Below, in pieces: positions 35,986 through 44,076 of a stretch of DNA of 64,000 nt. The notes below the pieces were generated by a model. It was not told the origin of the DNA and ran no database searches. It was given only the letters and a program-made list of their open reading frames with translations. Numbering within the stretch: position 1 is the stretch's first letter; each line of letters starts with the position of its first letter. Source of the DNA: RACS-047 sp031553855 (GTDB taxonomy: Bacteria; Bacillota; Clostridia; Christensenellales; Pumilibacteraceae); the NCBI GenBank assembly GCA_031553855.1, contig JAVBKW010000005.1, positions 20,977-84,976 of the forward strand. Reading direction: 5' to 3'. A program made the translations under genes and the position numbers.

Positions 35986-36978
35986 TTACAGCTTTGTCCA
36001 GTTTTTCGGCACGCAGATGTCCTGAAAGGTTTTTACGGCGAATTGGTCGCTCATAGTTGCGATATAGTCGCAGACTATCTGACTGTCTTTAACCGAACAA
36101 TCCCTATAAAGCTTGGGCACCTTTTCAATATCTTCCAAAAAGTAGCGGTACAAAAATTTTATCATATCGATAGCCTTGGATTCTTCGGATTTTGCCGCCT
36201 TGGAAAGATAGACCCTTTCAAACATAAACTGGCGCAGCTCGTTTATAAGCACGATAAATTCGTCCGACGGGCTGACTTTAGGCTTATTATAGCTGCTGGC
36301 GATTATGTCCAAAATCATACTGTTGATACGCAAGGCGGGTTTTGTGCCGAAAGCGTCGATGAATTTTTTCGGAATATCGCTCTCGGAGAGCACTCCGCCG
36401 CGTATCGCGTCGTCGATATCGTGGTTTATGTAGGCGACGCGGTCGCTCCAGGCAACAACCTTGCCCTCAAGCGTGGCGGGATTGCCTTTTGACGTGTGGT
36501 TTAAAATGCCGTCGCGCACTTCATAGGTTAGGTTCATGCCCTTGCCGTCGTATTCGATAACGTCGACTATCCTAAGAGACTGCTCGTTATGCTCAAAATG
36601 CGTAAACGACTGCAGCGCCCTTTCCCCGCCGTGCCCGTAAGGCGTATGGCCTAAATCGTGCCCTAAAGCTATCGCTTCGGTGAGGTCCTCGTTAAGGCGC
36701 AGCGCTCTTGATATTGTGCGCGCTATCTGACTGACTTCGAGAGTGTGGGTAAGCCTTGTACGGTAGTGGTCGCCCTCGGGCGAGAGAAAAACCTGCGTCT
36801 TGTGTTTTAATCTTCTAAACGCCTTGCAATGCAGTATCCTGTCTCTGTCGCGCTGGAATTCCGTTCTCAAACCGTCGTTCTCTATCTCTGCGCGCCGCCC
36901 TTTTGATTGAACGGACTTGCACGCAAATTCAGACAAAAACTGTTCTTCAAACCTTAAAGTATGCTCAACATAGTCCAT
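35986..36978 (-). CDS. dgt: dGTP triphosphohydrolase-like HD protein
   Basis: HD-domain nucleotidase that removes triphosphate from dNTPs. Signature elements are FRRLKHKTQVFLSPEGDHYRTRLTHTLEVSQ at about residues 50-80 (with the first His of the HD site), ALGHDLGHTPYGHGGE carrying the HD pair, and DRVAYINHDIDDAI. Length (330) fits the shorter Firmicutes group. It heads the dgt-dnaG-sigA run, as in many Clostridia. Whether it prefers dGTP is not shown by sequence. Confidence 0.9.
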   Translation of the reverse strand: MDYVEHTLRFEEQFLSEFACKSVQSKGRRAEIENDGLRTEFQRDRDRILHCKAFRRLKHKTQVFLSPEGDHYRTRLTHTLEVSQIARTISRALRLNEDLTEAIALGHDLGHTPYGHGGERALQSFTHFEHNEQSLRIVDVIEYDGKGMNLTYEVRDGILNHTSKGNPATLEGKVVAWSDRVAYINHDIDDAIRGGVLSESDIPKKFIDAFGTKPALRINSMILDIIASSYNKPKVSPSDEFIVLINELRQFMFERVYLSKAAKSEESKAIDMIKFLYRYFLEDIEKVPKLYRDCSVKDSQIVCDYIATMSDQFAVKTFQDICVPKNWTKL

Positions 36979-37007
36979 AAATACCGCCCCTTTTTAAGAC
37001 CGCTAAA

Positions 37008-37033
37008 GGACGGCGCGCATTTTTGCGCCGTCC
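37008..37033 (-). terminator. Hairpin between ppdK and dgt
   Basis: 9-bp GC-rich stem GGACGGCGC/GCGCCGTCC with an 8-base loop, in the 184-base gap downstream of ppdK. It probably ends ppdK transcription; the T tract is weak. Confidence 0.55.
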
Positions 37034-37162
37034 CTTGCGATATTATCTTGTTAAAAATATCCCCAAAAATCCATTTTCACCTCATAAGATGAAAGTCTAA
37101 AATCCTAAAAAGCAAGGATGCCTCCAACCCGGCGTGTTTTTCAAGCCTGCGCTAAGAGTTCC

Positions 37163-39793
37163 TTATTTACGGGGATTCTTGATGTTGGCCTGCGCCGCAG
37201 CAAGCCTTGCGATAGGCACGCGGTAGGGCGAGCAGGAAACATAGGATAGCCCTGCGTTATGGCAGAAATCTACCGACGCGGGGTCGCCGCCGTGTTCGCC
37301 GCAGATGCCGAGCTTAATGTCGGGGCGGACTGATTTACCCTTTTCAACAGCCATTTTGATAAGCTGGCCTACGCCCTCAAAGTCCACCTTAGCAAACGGA
37401 TCGGACTCGAAAATCTTCTTGGTGTAATAATCGTCTAAGAATTTGCCCGCGTCGTCACGGCTGAAACCGAACGTCATCTGCGTTAAATCGTTTGTTCCGA
37501 ACGAGAAGAACTCGGCCTCGGCGGCTATTTTATCGGCAGTCAGAGCGGCTCTGGGAACTTCGATCATCGTTCCGACCATATACTTCATCTTAACGCCGGA
37601 CGCCTTGATGATCGCATCCGCCGTCTCAACAACGATGTTCTTAACGAATTTCAATTCCTTGATATCGCCTACAAGCGGGATCATGATTTCGGGAACGATA
37701 TCGTATTTCTTTTCCTTGTTGACCTCGATTGCGGCCTCGATAACCGCTCTCGTCTGCATTTCGGCAATTTCCGGATATGTGACGGCCAAACGGCAGCCGC
37801 GGTGTCCGAGCATCGGGTTAAACTCGTGCAGGCCCTCTATAGTTGCCTTTAATTCTTCAAATTCAAGGCCTAATTCACTGGCAAGAGCCTTTATTTCGTC
37901 GTCGGTATGGGGTACAAATTCATGCAGGGGCGGGTCGAGGAAACGGATTGTGGCAGGTTTTCCCTCAAGCGCTTCATACATTCCCTTAAAGTCTTTTTTC
38001 TGCATGGGAAGCAGTTTTGCCAATGCTTTTTTGCGGTCCTCAACAGTTTTTGCAACGATCATTTCGCGCATAGGCATAATTCTGTCGGCTTCAAAGAACA
38101 TATGCTCTGTTCTTGTAAGGCCTATTCCCTCTGCGCCCAGCTCGACTGCCTTTTTGGTGTCGGCGGGATTGTCGGCGTTCGTGCGGACTTTTAACGCCTT
38201 GTATTTATCTGCCCACGCCATTATCGTGCCGAAATCGCCCGAAACGGACGCGTCTTCAGTTTTGATAGCCTCGCCGTATACGTTACCGGTTGACCCGTCA
38301 AGCGAGAGATAATCATTTTCGGTATACTTTTTGCCGCCGATAATTAAAACTTTCTTTTCTTCATCGACTGTGATATCGGAAACTCCGGCAACACAGCATG
38401 TGCCCATACCGCGCGCAACTACCGCTGCGTGGCTGGTCATACCGCCGCGCGCAGTCATAATACCTTGCGAGGCGTACATACCCTCGATATCCTCGGGGCT
38501 GGTTTCAAGGCGGACAAGTACAACTTTTTCGCCTTTCTTTGCCCTTTCAACGGCAGCCTCGGCCGTAAATACGACCTTACCGCAAGCGGCTCCGGGAGAT
38601 GCGGGCAAGCCTTTAGCTATAACCTTCGCGCTCTTTAACGCTTTTCCTTCAAACTGGGGATGCAGGAGCGCGTCCAAAGATTTGGGCTCTATCATAGAAA
38701 TTGCTTTCTTTTCGTCGATCATACCTTCTTTAACAAGGTCGACAGCTATCTTAAGAGCGGCTTTTGCCGTACGCTTTCCGTTACGGGTCTGGAGCATATA
38801 GAGCTTGCCCTCTTCGATGGTGAACTCCATATCCTGCATATCTTTATAATGCTTTTCAAGCTTTTGTGTGATCTTAACGAACTCGTCGAAAAGCTCGGGG
38901 TTCTGCGCTTTAAGCTCGTCTATCGATTTAGGGGTGCGGATGCCGGCAACGACGTCCTCGCCCTGAGCGTTCATAAGGTATTCGCCGTAGAGCTTGTTTT
39001 CGCCGGTCGAGGGGTTACGCGTGAACGCGACGCCCGTGCCGGAGGTTTCGCCCTTGTTACCAAAAACCATCGACTGGATGTTTACGGCCGTTCCCCAGTT
39101 GTAGGGAATGTCGTTCATACGGCGGTAGGTGTTGGCGCGGGGGTTGTCCCACGAACGGAAAACCGCTTTAGTAGCTTCTAAAAGCTGAACTTTAGGGTCT
39201 TGGGGGAACTCTACGCCCTGATTCTTTTTGTAGTTATCTTTGAAGAGCTTAACGATTTCCTTGAGATCGTCGGCCGTTAAATCGGTGTCGCCCTTATAAT
39301 GCTTCTTTTCTTTGATTTCGTCGAGAATTCTTTCGTAAACAGTTTTGTCCTGCTCCATAACGACGTCGGAGAACATCTGGATAAAACGTCTGTAAGAGTC
39401 GTAGGCAAAACGCGCGTTGCCGGTTTTTGTTGCAAGGCCGACTACGGAATTATCGTTTAACCCGAGGTTTAAAATAGTGTCCATCATGCCGGGCATCGAC
39501 GCTCTTGAGCCGCTGCGCACCGATACAAGGAGCGGATCTGCTATATCGCCGAATTTTTTGCCCATTTTCTTTTCTAAGCGGGCAAGGCAGTCAAATATCT
39601 GGTTTTCGATTTCTTTATCTATTTTCTTGCCGTCGTCATAGTACTTAGTGCAAGCTTCAGTGGTAACCGTGAATCCCGGAGGGACAGGCAGGCCTAAGTT
39701 AGTCATACCGGCCAGGTTTGCGCCCTTGCCGCCGAGCAATTCGCGATCTTTCTCATTGCCCTCTTCAAACATAAATACATACTTTTTTGACAT
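37163..39793 (-). CDS. ppdK: Pyruvate, phosphate dikinase
   Basis: Interconverts pyruvate, ATP and phosphate with PEP, AMP and pyrophosphate; a key glycolytic/gluconeogenic enzyme in Clostridia. Start MSKKYVFMF at 39793 has GGAG 9 bases upstream; the frame is open to 39862 but unsupported. The 876 residues show the ATP-grasp domain (GGKGANLAGM, RSGSRASMPGMMDTILNLG), the phosphohistidine domain (GGMTSHAAVVARGMG) and the PEP/pyruvate barrel with the catalytic Cys in GICGEHGGDP. Bacillus has the PPDK-type regulator gene yqfL at this chromosomal position; no such gene is seen here. Confidence 0.96.
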   Translation of the reverse strand: MSKKYVFMFEEGNEKDRELLGGKGANLAGMTNLGLPVPPGFTVTTEACTKYYDDGKKIDKEIENQIFDCLARLEKKMGKKFGDIADPLLVSVRSGSRASMPGMMDTILNLGLNDNSVVGLATKTGNARFAYDSYRRFIQMFSDVVMEQDKTVYERILDEIKEKKHYKGDTDLTADDLKEIVKLFKDNYKKNQGVEFPQDPKVQLLEATKAVFRSWDNPRANTYRRMNDIPYNWGTAVNIQSMVFGNKGETSGTGVAFTRNPSTGENKLYGEYLMNAQGEDVVAGIRTPKSIDELKAQNPELFDEFVKITQKLEKHYKDMQDMEFTIEEGKLYMLQTRNGKRTAKAALKIAVDLVKEGMIDEKKAISMIEPKSLDALLHPQFEGKALKSAKVIAKGLPASPGAACGKVVFTAEAAVERAKKGEKVVLVRLETSPEDIEGMYASQGIMTARGGMTSHAAVVARGMGTCCVAGVSDITVDEEKKVLIIGGKKYTENDYLSLDGSTGNVYGEAIKTEDASVSGDFGTIMAWADKYKALKVRTNADNPADTKKAVELGAEGIGLTRTEHMFFEADRIMPMREMIVAKTVEDRKKALAKLLPMQKKDFKGMYEALEGKPATIRFLDPPLHEFVPHTDDEIKALASELGLEFEELKATIEGLHEFNPMLGHRGCRLAVTYPEIAEMQTRAVIEAAIEVNKEKKYDIVPEIMIPLVGDIKELKFVKNIVVETADAIIKASGVKMKYMVGTMIEVPRAALTADKIAAEAEFFSFGTNDLTQMTFGFSRDDAGKFLDDYYTKKIFESDPFAKVDFEGVGQLIKMAVEKGKSVRPDIKLGICGEHGGDPASVDFCHNAGLSYVSCSPYRVPIARLAAAQANIKNPRK

Positions 39794-39951
39794 AAAAATC
39801 TCCTTTGGATATTTATTACAATATATCTTTGCAATTATAGCATACACGATAAAAAAAATCAAACATTTTTCGGGAATGAATGAAAGTGTTTGAGTCTTAA
39901 AATTTCATTTTTCCGGGTATAAACGGTCACCATTACGGGACAAAAAGCAGA

Positions 39952-40016
39952 GTTCACGCTGCGCGGCTTAAAAAGCCGCTTTTAAAAGTGTGCAGCACTT
40001 TTAAAGTTAAGTGAAC
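39952..40016. other. Three-way-junction-like structured intergenic element
   Basis: GTTCAC (39952-39957) pairs with GTGAAC (40011-40016) and encloses two hairpins: GCGGCTT/AAGCCGC (39963-39979) and AAAAGTG/CACTTTT (39984-40002). It sits between recO and ppdK. It may be a recO-operon terminator, a small repeat or an RNA element; no copy was seen elsewhere in the window. Confidence 0.45.
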
Positions 40017-40083
40017 ATAAAAAGGTAAAAAGACGGTCTTTTGACTTCTATTCAAATATATAGCCGCTGAATTTATTCATCAA

Positions 40084-40638
40084 TTACAGCAGCTTAAGCG
40101 AATTGAGCTTGCAGGAAAAGCTGCTCTCGATTTTGCGCGCCAGTTTTTTTATGTCCGCCATCTGGGCTTCTTTAGCGGATGGAACAAAATTATCGGCGAT
40201 GAAGCCTCCCGAGCTTAAAAGGCCTGTTAAAAATTCAGCGCAGGCCTGAAGCGGGGGCGTATCCTTATACAAAATTTCGCGGTAGGATTTTAAGAGAAAA
40301 ACGAACAGCGCGGGGTTTGCCTGCCCGGAGGCTGCGGCGTCGGCGGACTCAAGCATTAGGGATGCGAACGTATAAACGTCATAATCGCGCGCTAAAGCGA
40401 AAAGATCCTCTATCTGGACGCAGCCTGTCACCGTATTCATTCCCCCGCGGCTTACGAGAGTGTACTGGCAGAAGGCGAACTGCTGGGCGCCGAATTTAAG
40501 CTTGGCGTTCGGCTTTTTGACGCCTTTCATAACGGCCGTCATTACTCCGCCCTCAACGGTAAAAAGGCGGACAAGCTTATCGCTTTCGCGGTAGTCCGCC
40601 GCCTTTGTAAGTATTGCGGTGTAGTTTTCCTGTAACAA
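40084..40638 (-). CDS. recO: DNA repair protein RecO, short form lacking the zinc finger
   Basis: Recombination mediator that loads RecA with RecR. The N-terminal OB fold is clear (YTAILTKAADYRESDKLVRLF, VMKGVKKP) and the central helical part follows. At 184 residues it is about 60 shorter than usual: the four-Cys zinc finger found after the FLTGLL helix is missing, yet the C-terminal signature SFSCKLNSLKLL is retained. This is therefore an internal loss, not a 3' truncation. It lies downstream of yqzL, in the conserved era-yqzL-recO order. Confidence 0.88.
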   Translation of the reverse strand: MLQENYTAILTKAADYRESDKLVRLFTVEGGVMTAVMKGVKKPNAKLKFGAQQFAFCQYTLVSRGGMNTVTGCVQIEDLFALARDYDVYTFASLMLESADAAASGQANPALFVFLLKSYREILYKDTPPLQACAEFLTGLLSSGGFIADNFVPSAKEAQMADIKKLARKIESSFSCKLNSLKLL

Positions 40639-40676
40639 TATCTCTCTCCGTTTTTTGGGGCTTTTTTATATATTGG

Positions 40677-40826
40677 TTATCTTAACCTTTCGTCCTCTTC
40701 GCGCATAAGGTCTTTATACAGCATATACATTCCCGGCTCGCCGGAATTAACGAACATCTGCCATGCAAGCAGCGCCGAAGATGCCGGTATGCCGCCGCCG
40801 AATCCGTTTACATCAAATCCATCCAT
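40677..40826 (-). CDS. YqzL-like small protein
   Basis: 49-residue protein. GGGAGG lies 8 bases before the ATG. The C-terminal half, WQMFVNSGEPGMYMLYKDL, has the W-x-x-F-x-x-[ST]G-x-x-x-x-Y-L-L/Y-K pattern of YqzL, the short protein encoded between era and recO in Bacillus. The N-terminus carries a Gly-rich stretch (DVNGFGGGIP). It is 38 bases upstream of recO. Function is unknown; the call rests on position and the short motif. Confidence 0.75.
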   Translation of the reverse strand: MDGFDVNGFGGGIPASSALLAWQMFVNSGEPGMYMLYKDLMREEDERLR

Positions 40827-40910
40827 TATCAATACCTCCCTTGCTAGTACTGTTAGTTTGGCATTTGCGGCACAATAATATCCGGTTTTTTAACAATACT
40901 GTGATTGGAG

Positions 40911-41049
40911 TTGATTCTGACCGCAAAAATGCTTGCTTGCAAGGGCATTTTTGCGCCACCGACAAAGGTCCATACCCCGCGCTTTAGCGTAAAAAGGCGC
41001 GCCAAAGGCGCGAGGTGCAGGATTTATCCTGCGGTATGAATACCCTTTA
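40911..41049 (+). repeat. Structured dispersed repeat, copy D, inside the era-recO cluster
   Basis: Fourth copy of the 139-bp repeat. Hairpins 1, 3 and 4 are intact and the second is eroded as in copy C (GCGCTTTAGCGTAAA). It lies between era and yqzL, a place where Bacillus has genes in close order. It abuts a half copy of the inverted-repeat element found near 46.6 kb. Confidence 0.92.
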
Positions 41050-41085
41050 TTATATTTTAAGGGAAGTATTTTTTAGATAGAAAAA
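41050..41085. repeat. Half copy of the 46.6-kb inverted-repeat element
   Basis: TTATATTTTAAG...TTTTTTAGATAGAAAAA matches 46638-46672 with one indel and two changes. The right arm of the element is absent here. The 19 bases to the left of repeat copy D (from 40898, ACTGTGA...TGATT) also resemble the left flank of the 46.6-kb element (15 of 19). Confidence 0.7.
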
Positions 41086-41126
41086 TTCGCAGCCTTGCTT
41101 TAGGAAACGTGTTGTTCGGCGTTGCC

Positions 41127-42026
41127 TTAGTTATAGCCAAGGTCCGACAAAACGCTCCTTTTATTGCGCCAGTCCTCGCGCACCTTAACAAAAAGCTTTA
41201 AATAAACCTTTAGCGAAAGCAGCCGCTCAATATCGTGGCGCGCTTTTTCGCCGATGGTTTTCAGCATATCGCCGTCTTTGCCGATAATTATCATCTTATG
41301 CGATTCTTTTTCGCAGACGATATCCATTTCGATAGTCGCAAGCTTGCCCTCGACCGTCATTGACTGGATATACGCGCCTATGCCGTGCGGGATCTCCTCC
41401 TGCAAAAACAGCAACGCTTTTTCGCGGACTATTTCGCAGATCATATACCGTTCGGATTTATCGGTGATATCGTCGGACGGAAAATAAAAATCGCCCTCGG
41501 GTAGCTCCTTAACTAAAAACTCTTTGAGCTTTTCGACGTTGTTTTTACTGCGGCACGACGTCGGGATTATTTCTTTCACCGCCGCCCTCTCCGCGTTAGG
41601 GGTAAGAAGCGGCTGAAGCTTTGTTAAAAGCGGATAAACCCTTTCAAACCCTGTAAGGTCGGTTTTATTGAGCGCGATATATACGGACAAATTTCTTTTT
41701 AAAAGCTTTTCGATAAAATTAATATCCGAATCCGTCACAGGCTTAGTTGAATCCAGTACGACGACGACCGCGTCCGCGTCGTCTGTAGCCGTTCCTGCCG
41801 CCTTGACCATAAATTCGCCCAGCTTGGATTTAGGCGCGTGAACGCCGGGGGTATCGACAAATATCATTTGGTAATCTTCTGTTGAGAGAATACCTAAGAT
41901 TTTGTCGCGCGTTGTTTGGGCGCGCGGCGACACTATCGACACTTTTTCGCCGATAAGCGCGTTCATAAGGCTTGATTTGCCGACGTTCGGCTTTCCTACT
42001 ATTGCAATAAATCCCGATTTTTTCAT
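41127..42026 (-). CDS. era: GTPase Era
   Basis: Essential GTPase in 30S ribosome maturation. G1 is GKPNVGKSSLMNAL, G3 is DTPGVHAPK, G4 is NKTD (IALNKTDLTG), and the C-terminal KH RNA-binding domain includes EKESHKMIIIGKDGDMLKTIGEKAR. Length (299) is standard. It follows ybeY by 31 bases and precedes the repeat-bearing gap before yqzL-recO. In Bacillus, dgkA and cdd lie between ybeY and era; they are absent here. Confidence 0.97.
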   Translation of the reverse strand: MKKSGFIAIVGKPNVGKSSLMNALIGEKVSIVSPRAQTTRDKILGILSTEDYQMIFVDTPGVHAPKSKLGEFMVKAAGTATDDADAVVVVLDSTKPVTDSDINFIEKLLKRNLSVYIALNKTDLTGFERVYPLLTKLQPLLTPNAERAAVKEIIPTSCRSKNNVEKLKEFLVKELPEGDFYFPSDDITDKSERYMICEIVREKALLFLQEEIPHGIGAYIQSMTVEGKLATIEMDIVCEKESHKMIIIGKDGDMLKTIGEKARHDIERLLSLKVYLKLFVKVREDWRNKRSVLSDLGYN

Positions 42027-42057
42027 TGATGTTTATTATTTTACTCCGATTTAAAGT

Positions 42058-42528
42058 TTAGTCTCTTGTAATGTTTAAAGCGTTCAGAATTTTTTCCTCC
42101 GCCTCTCTCATCAGTTTTTTATCCTGTCCGTTTTCGTGGTCGTACCCTAATATGTGCAAAAGCCCGTGCAGGAACAGATACGCTTTTTCGCGCTCTATAC
42201 TGTGCCCGTACTCCCCCGCCTGCGCAATTGCGACGGTTTCGCAAATCATTATACTGCCGATACCCACCATTTTTAAGGTGGGGTCGAAGTCGAACGGATA
42301 GTTTTTCTTATTAAGCGCTTTAATTTCGTTTAATGCGGGAAAGCTCAAAACGTCCGTTTCCGAATCGACGCCGCGAGACTTTGCGTTGACTTGTTTTATT
42401 GTAGTTTCATCGGCAAAGGCAAGCTCGATAAAAGCCCTGCCCTTAATTTTCAGCATTTTAAAGGCGGTTTTTGCGAGCTTAGTATAGTTTTTAACGTCGA
42501 TACCGTCTTTACAAAAAACTTTGATCAT
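42058..42528 (-). CDS. ybeY: Endoribonuclease YbeY
   Basis: Zinc endoribonuclease of rRNA maturation. The metal motif HGLLHILGYDHENGQD (H3 site) is near residues 121-136, preceded by TDVLSFPAL. Length (156) is typical. It lies between the pgpH-like gene (9 bases upstream) and era, in the conserved order. Confidence 0.95.
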   Translation of the reverse strand: MIKVFCKDGIDVKNYTKLAKTAFKMLKIKGRAFIELAFADETTIKQVNAKSRGVDSETDVLSFPALNEIKALNKKNYPFDFDPTLKMVGIGSIMICETVAIAQAGEYGHSIEREKAYLFLHGLLHILGYDHENGQDKKLMREAEEKILNALNITRD

Positions 42529-42537
42529 AGCTTGTCC

Positions 42538-43986
42538 TTACCTTTTTTCGCCGTCTGGGTACGCGACGCGCTTATGGAAAAGGCCGCCGTACGAGTTGAT
42601 AATGATTTTTTTGATAGTATCTAAATCTCTGAGCGAAATATCGCAGTTATCGAACTGCCCGGCCTTTATCCTGTCGTTGATAAGCGTAGTCATCATTTTA
42701 TCGACTTTTTCGCCGTCGGGCGAATCCATTGCCCTTATCGCCGCCTCGCCTACGTCGCAAAGCATAATTATAGCCGCGATCTTAGTAACGGGCGTTTCGC
42801 CGCGGTAGCTGTATTCGTACGGGTCTACAAACCCGTCGGTGAGCTGCTGGGCTTTTTTATAAAATACGGGTATGAGCATAGTGCCGTGGTGCTGCACGGT
42901 CACGTGGCTGATTTCGGCCGGTATTCTGTATTTACGGCAAAGCTTTAGCCCCTCTGTGGTATGCGAACGGATGATATCCGCGCTAACTTCCGGCAAAAGC
43001 TCGTCATGCGGGTTCATTTCGCCCTGATTTTCTTTAAAATATATCGCCGCGCTCAGCTTTCCCACGTCGTGATAATAGGCGCAGGCTTTGGCAAGATACG
43101 GATTTTCGCCGATCGCGGACGCGCAAATCTCGGCAAAAGTCGCGACCGCCTGACAATGGTTGAACGTGCCGGGCGTTTCAAGCCGCAAACGTTTGATAAG
43201 CGGCGAATTATGGTCGGTGAGCTCGACTAGCTTTGAGTTCGTTATTAGATTGAAAATGCTCTCTAAAAGCGGCTGAAGAACGAACCCGAAAACGAGCGGC
43301 GAGTAAACTCCGATGACGGCAAGAACTAAAAGCTCGGAATAGTCGCTGACCACCCGCGGCGAAATATAGTTGAACGCGATAACGACTCCGAGCGAAACAG
43401 TTTCGATAAGAAAGCCTTTTAAAATATAGACTACTCTGCGTGTATTGCTCGAAATAGTGTATGAGGCGACTGACCCCGCCGAAATTCCGACCATAAACAT
43501 TATGACAATTCCGAAAATCGACATATTGCTGCCCGCGGCGACTTCGACGATAAGCGTGTACGTGATAAGTATATTTGCAAAAATATTGCCCATGAACGCG
43601 TCGCGGCGTTTTGAAATGGGCGCGATTATGAACGCAGCCATACAGACCGGCATAACAACAACGTCGCCGATCGCCGCGAAAATATTGACGGCGTACGCGA
43701 TAACTACGGCAGAAGAAACCGCATAGAGCGATTTTGGGTTGGCGATGAGCGCTTTGCGCGATTTGGCTGTGTAGACGAAAAACGACGACATTATCAAAAT
43801 TATACCGCCGGCGATCATCGCGTAGGCTAAAATAGTCTGCTCAAAAACGATTTTGGAAACGAACACAAACTTCAAAATCATCACAGTGCACATTACTATT
43901 ACGGCCGTAAAGAAAAATGCGGCTGCGCTAAGAATGCTTTTTTTAGTAAGTGAAAACTTTCCCGACATTATTTTTAAAGGTTCCAT
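42538..43986 (-). CDS. 7TM-HD phosphohydrolase, PgpH/YqfF-like short form
   Basis: Membrane HD-domain protein related to the c-di-AMP phosphodiesterase PgpH (YqfF). Seven hydrophobic segments fill residues about 17-235, and the cytoplasmic HD domain follows: TPGTFNHCQAVATFAE, YYHDVGKLSAAIYF (HD pair near residue 306), NPHDELLPEVSADII and VQHHGTML. At 482 residues it lacks the ~250-residue extracellular domain that precedes the membrane part in Bacillus and Listeria. Position between phoH and ybeY is that of yqfF. c-di-AMP hydrolysis is inferred from family and synteny. Confidence 0.88.
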   Translation of the reverse strand: MEPLKIMSGKFSLTKKSILSAAAFFFTAVIVMCTVMILKFVFVSKIVFEQTILAYAMIAGGIILIMSSFFVYTAKSRKALIANPKSLYAVSSAVVIAYAVNIFAAIGDVVVMPVCMAAFIIAPISKRRDAFMGNIFANILITYTLIVEVAAGSNMSIFGIVIMFMVGISAGSVASYTISSNTRRVVYILKGFLIETVSLGVVIAFNYISPRVVSDYSELLVLAVIGVYSPLVFGFVLQPLLESIFNLITNSKLVELTDHNSPLIKRLRLETPGTFNHCQAVATFAEICASAIGENPYLAKACAYYHDVGKLSAAIYFKENQGEMNPHDELLPEVSADIIRSHTTEGLKLCRKYRIPAEISHVTVQHHGTMLIPVFYKKAQQLTDGFVDPYEYSYRGETPVTKIAAIIMLCDVGEAAIRAMDSPDGEKVDKMMTTLINDRIKAGQFDNCDISLRDLDTIKKIIINSYGGLFHKRVAYPDGEKR

Positions 43987-44076
43987 AGTTAAATATCTTT
44001 TGTCTCCCCAAAACGGCTTGTTAAGCCTTTTTACCTATGTCTTTATTTTAATCTTTATTTTAACAGTTTCTTGTTT

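Noticed and set aside
13044..41049. The four repeats as a CRISPR-like or tandem array
   Set aside because: They are 139 bp long and separated by 4-15 kb of genes, with no regular spacers and no cas genes.
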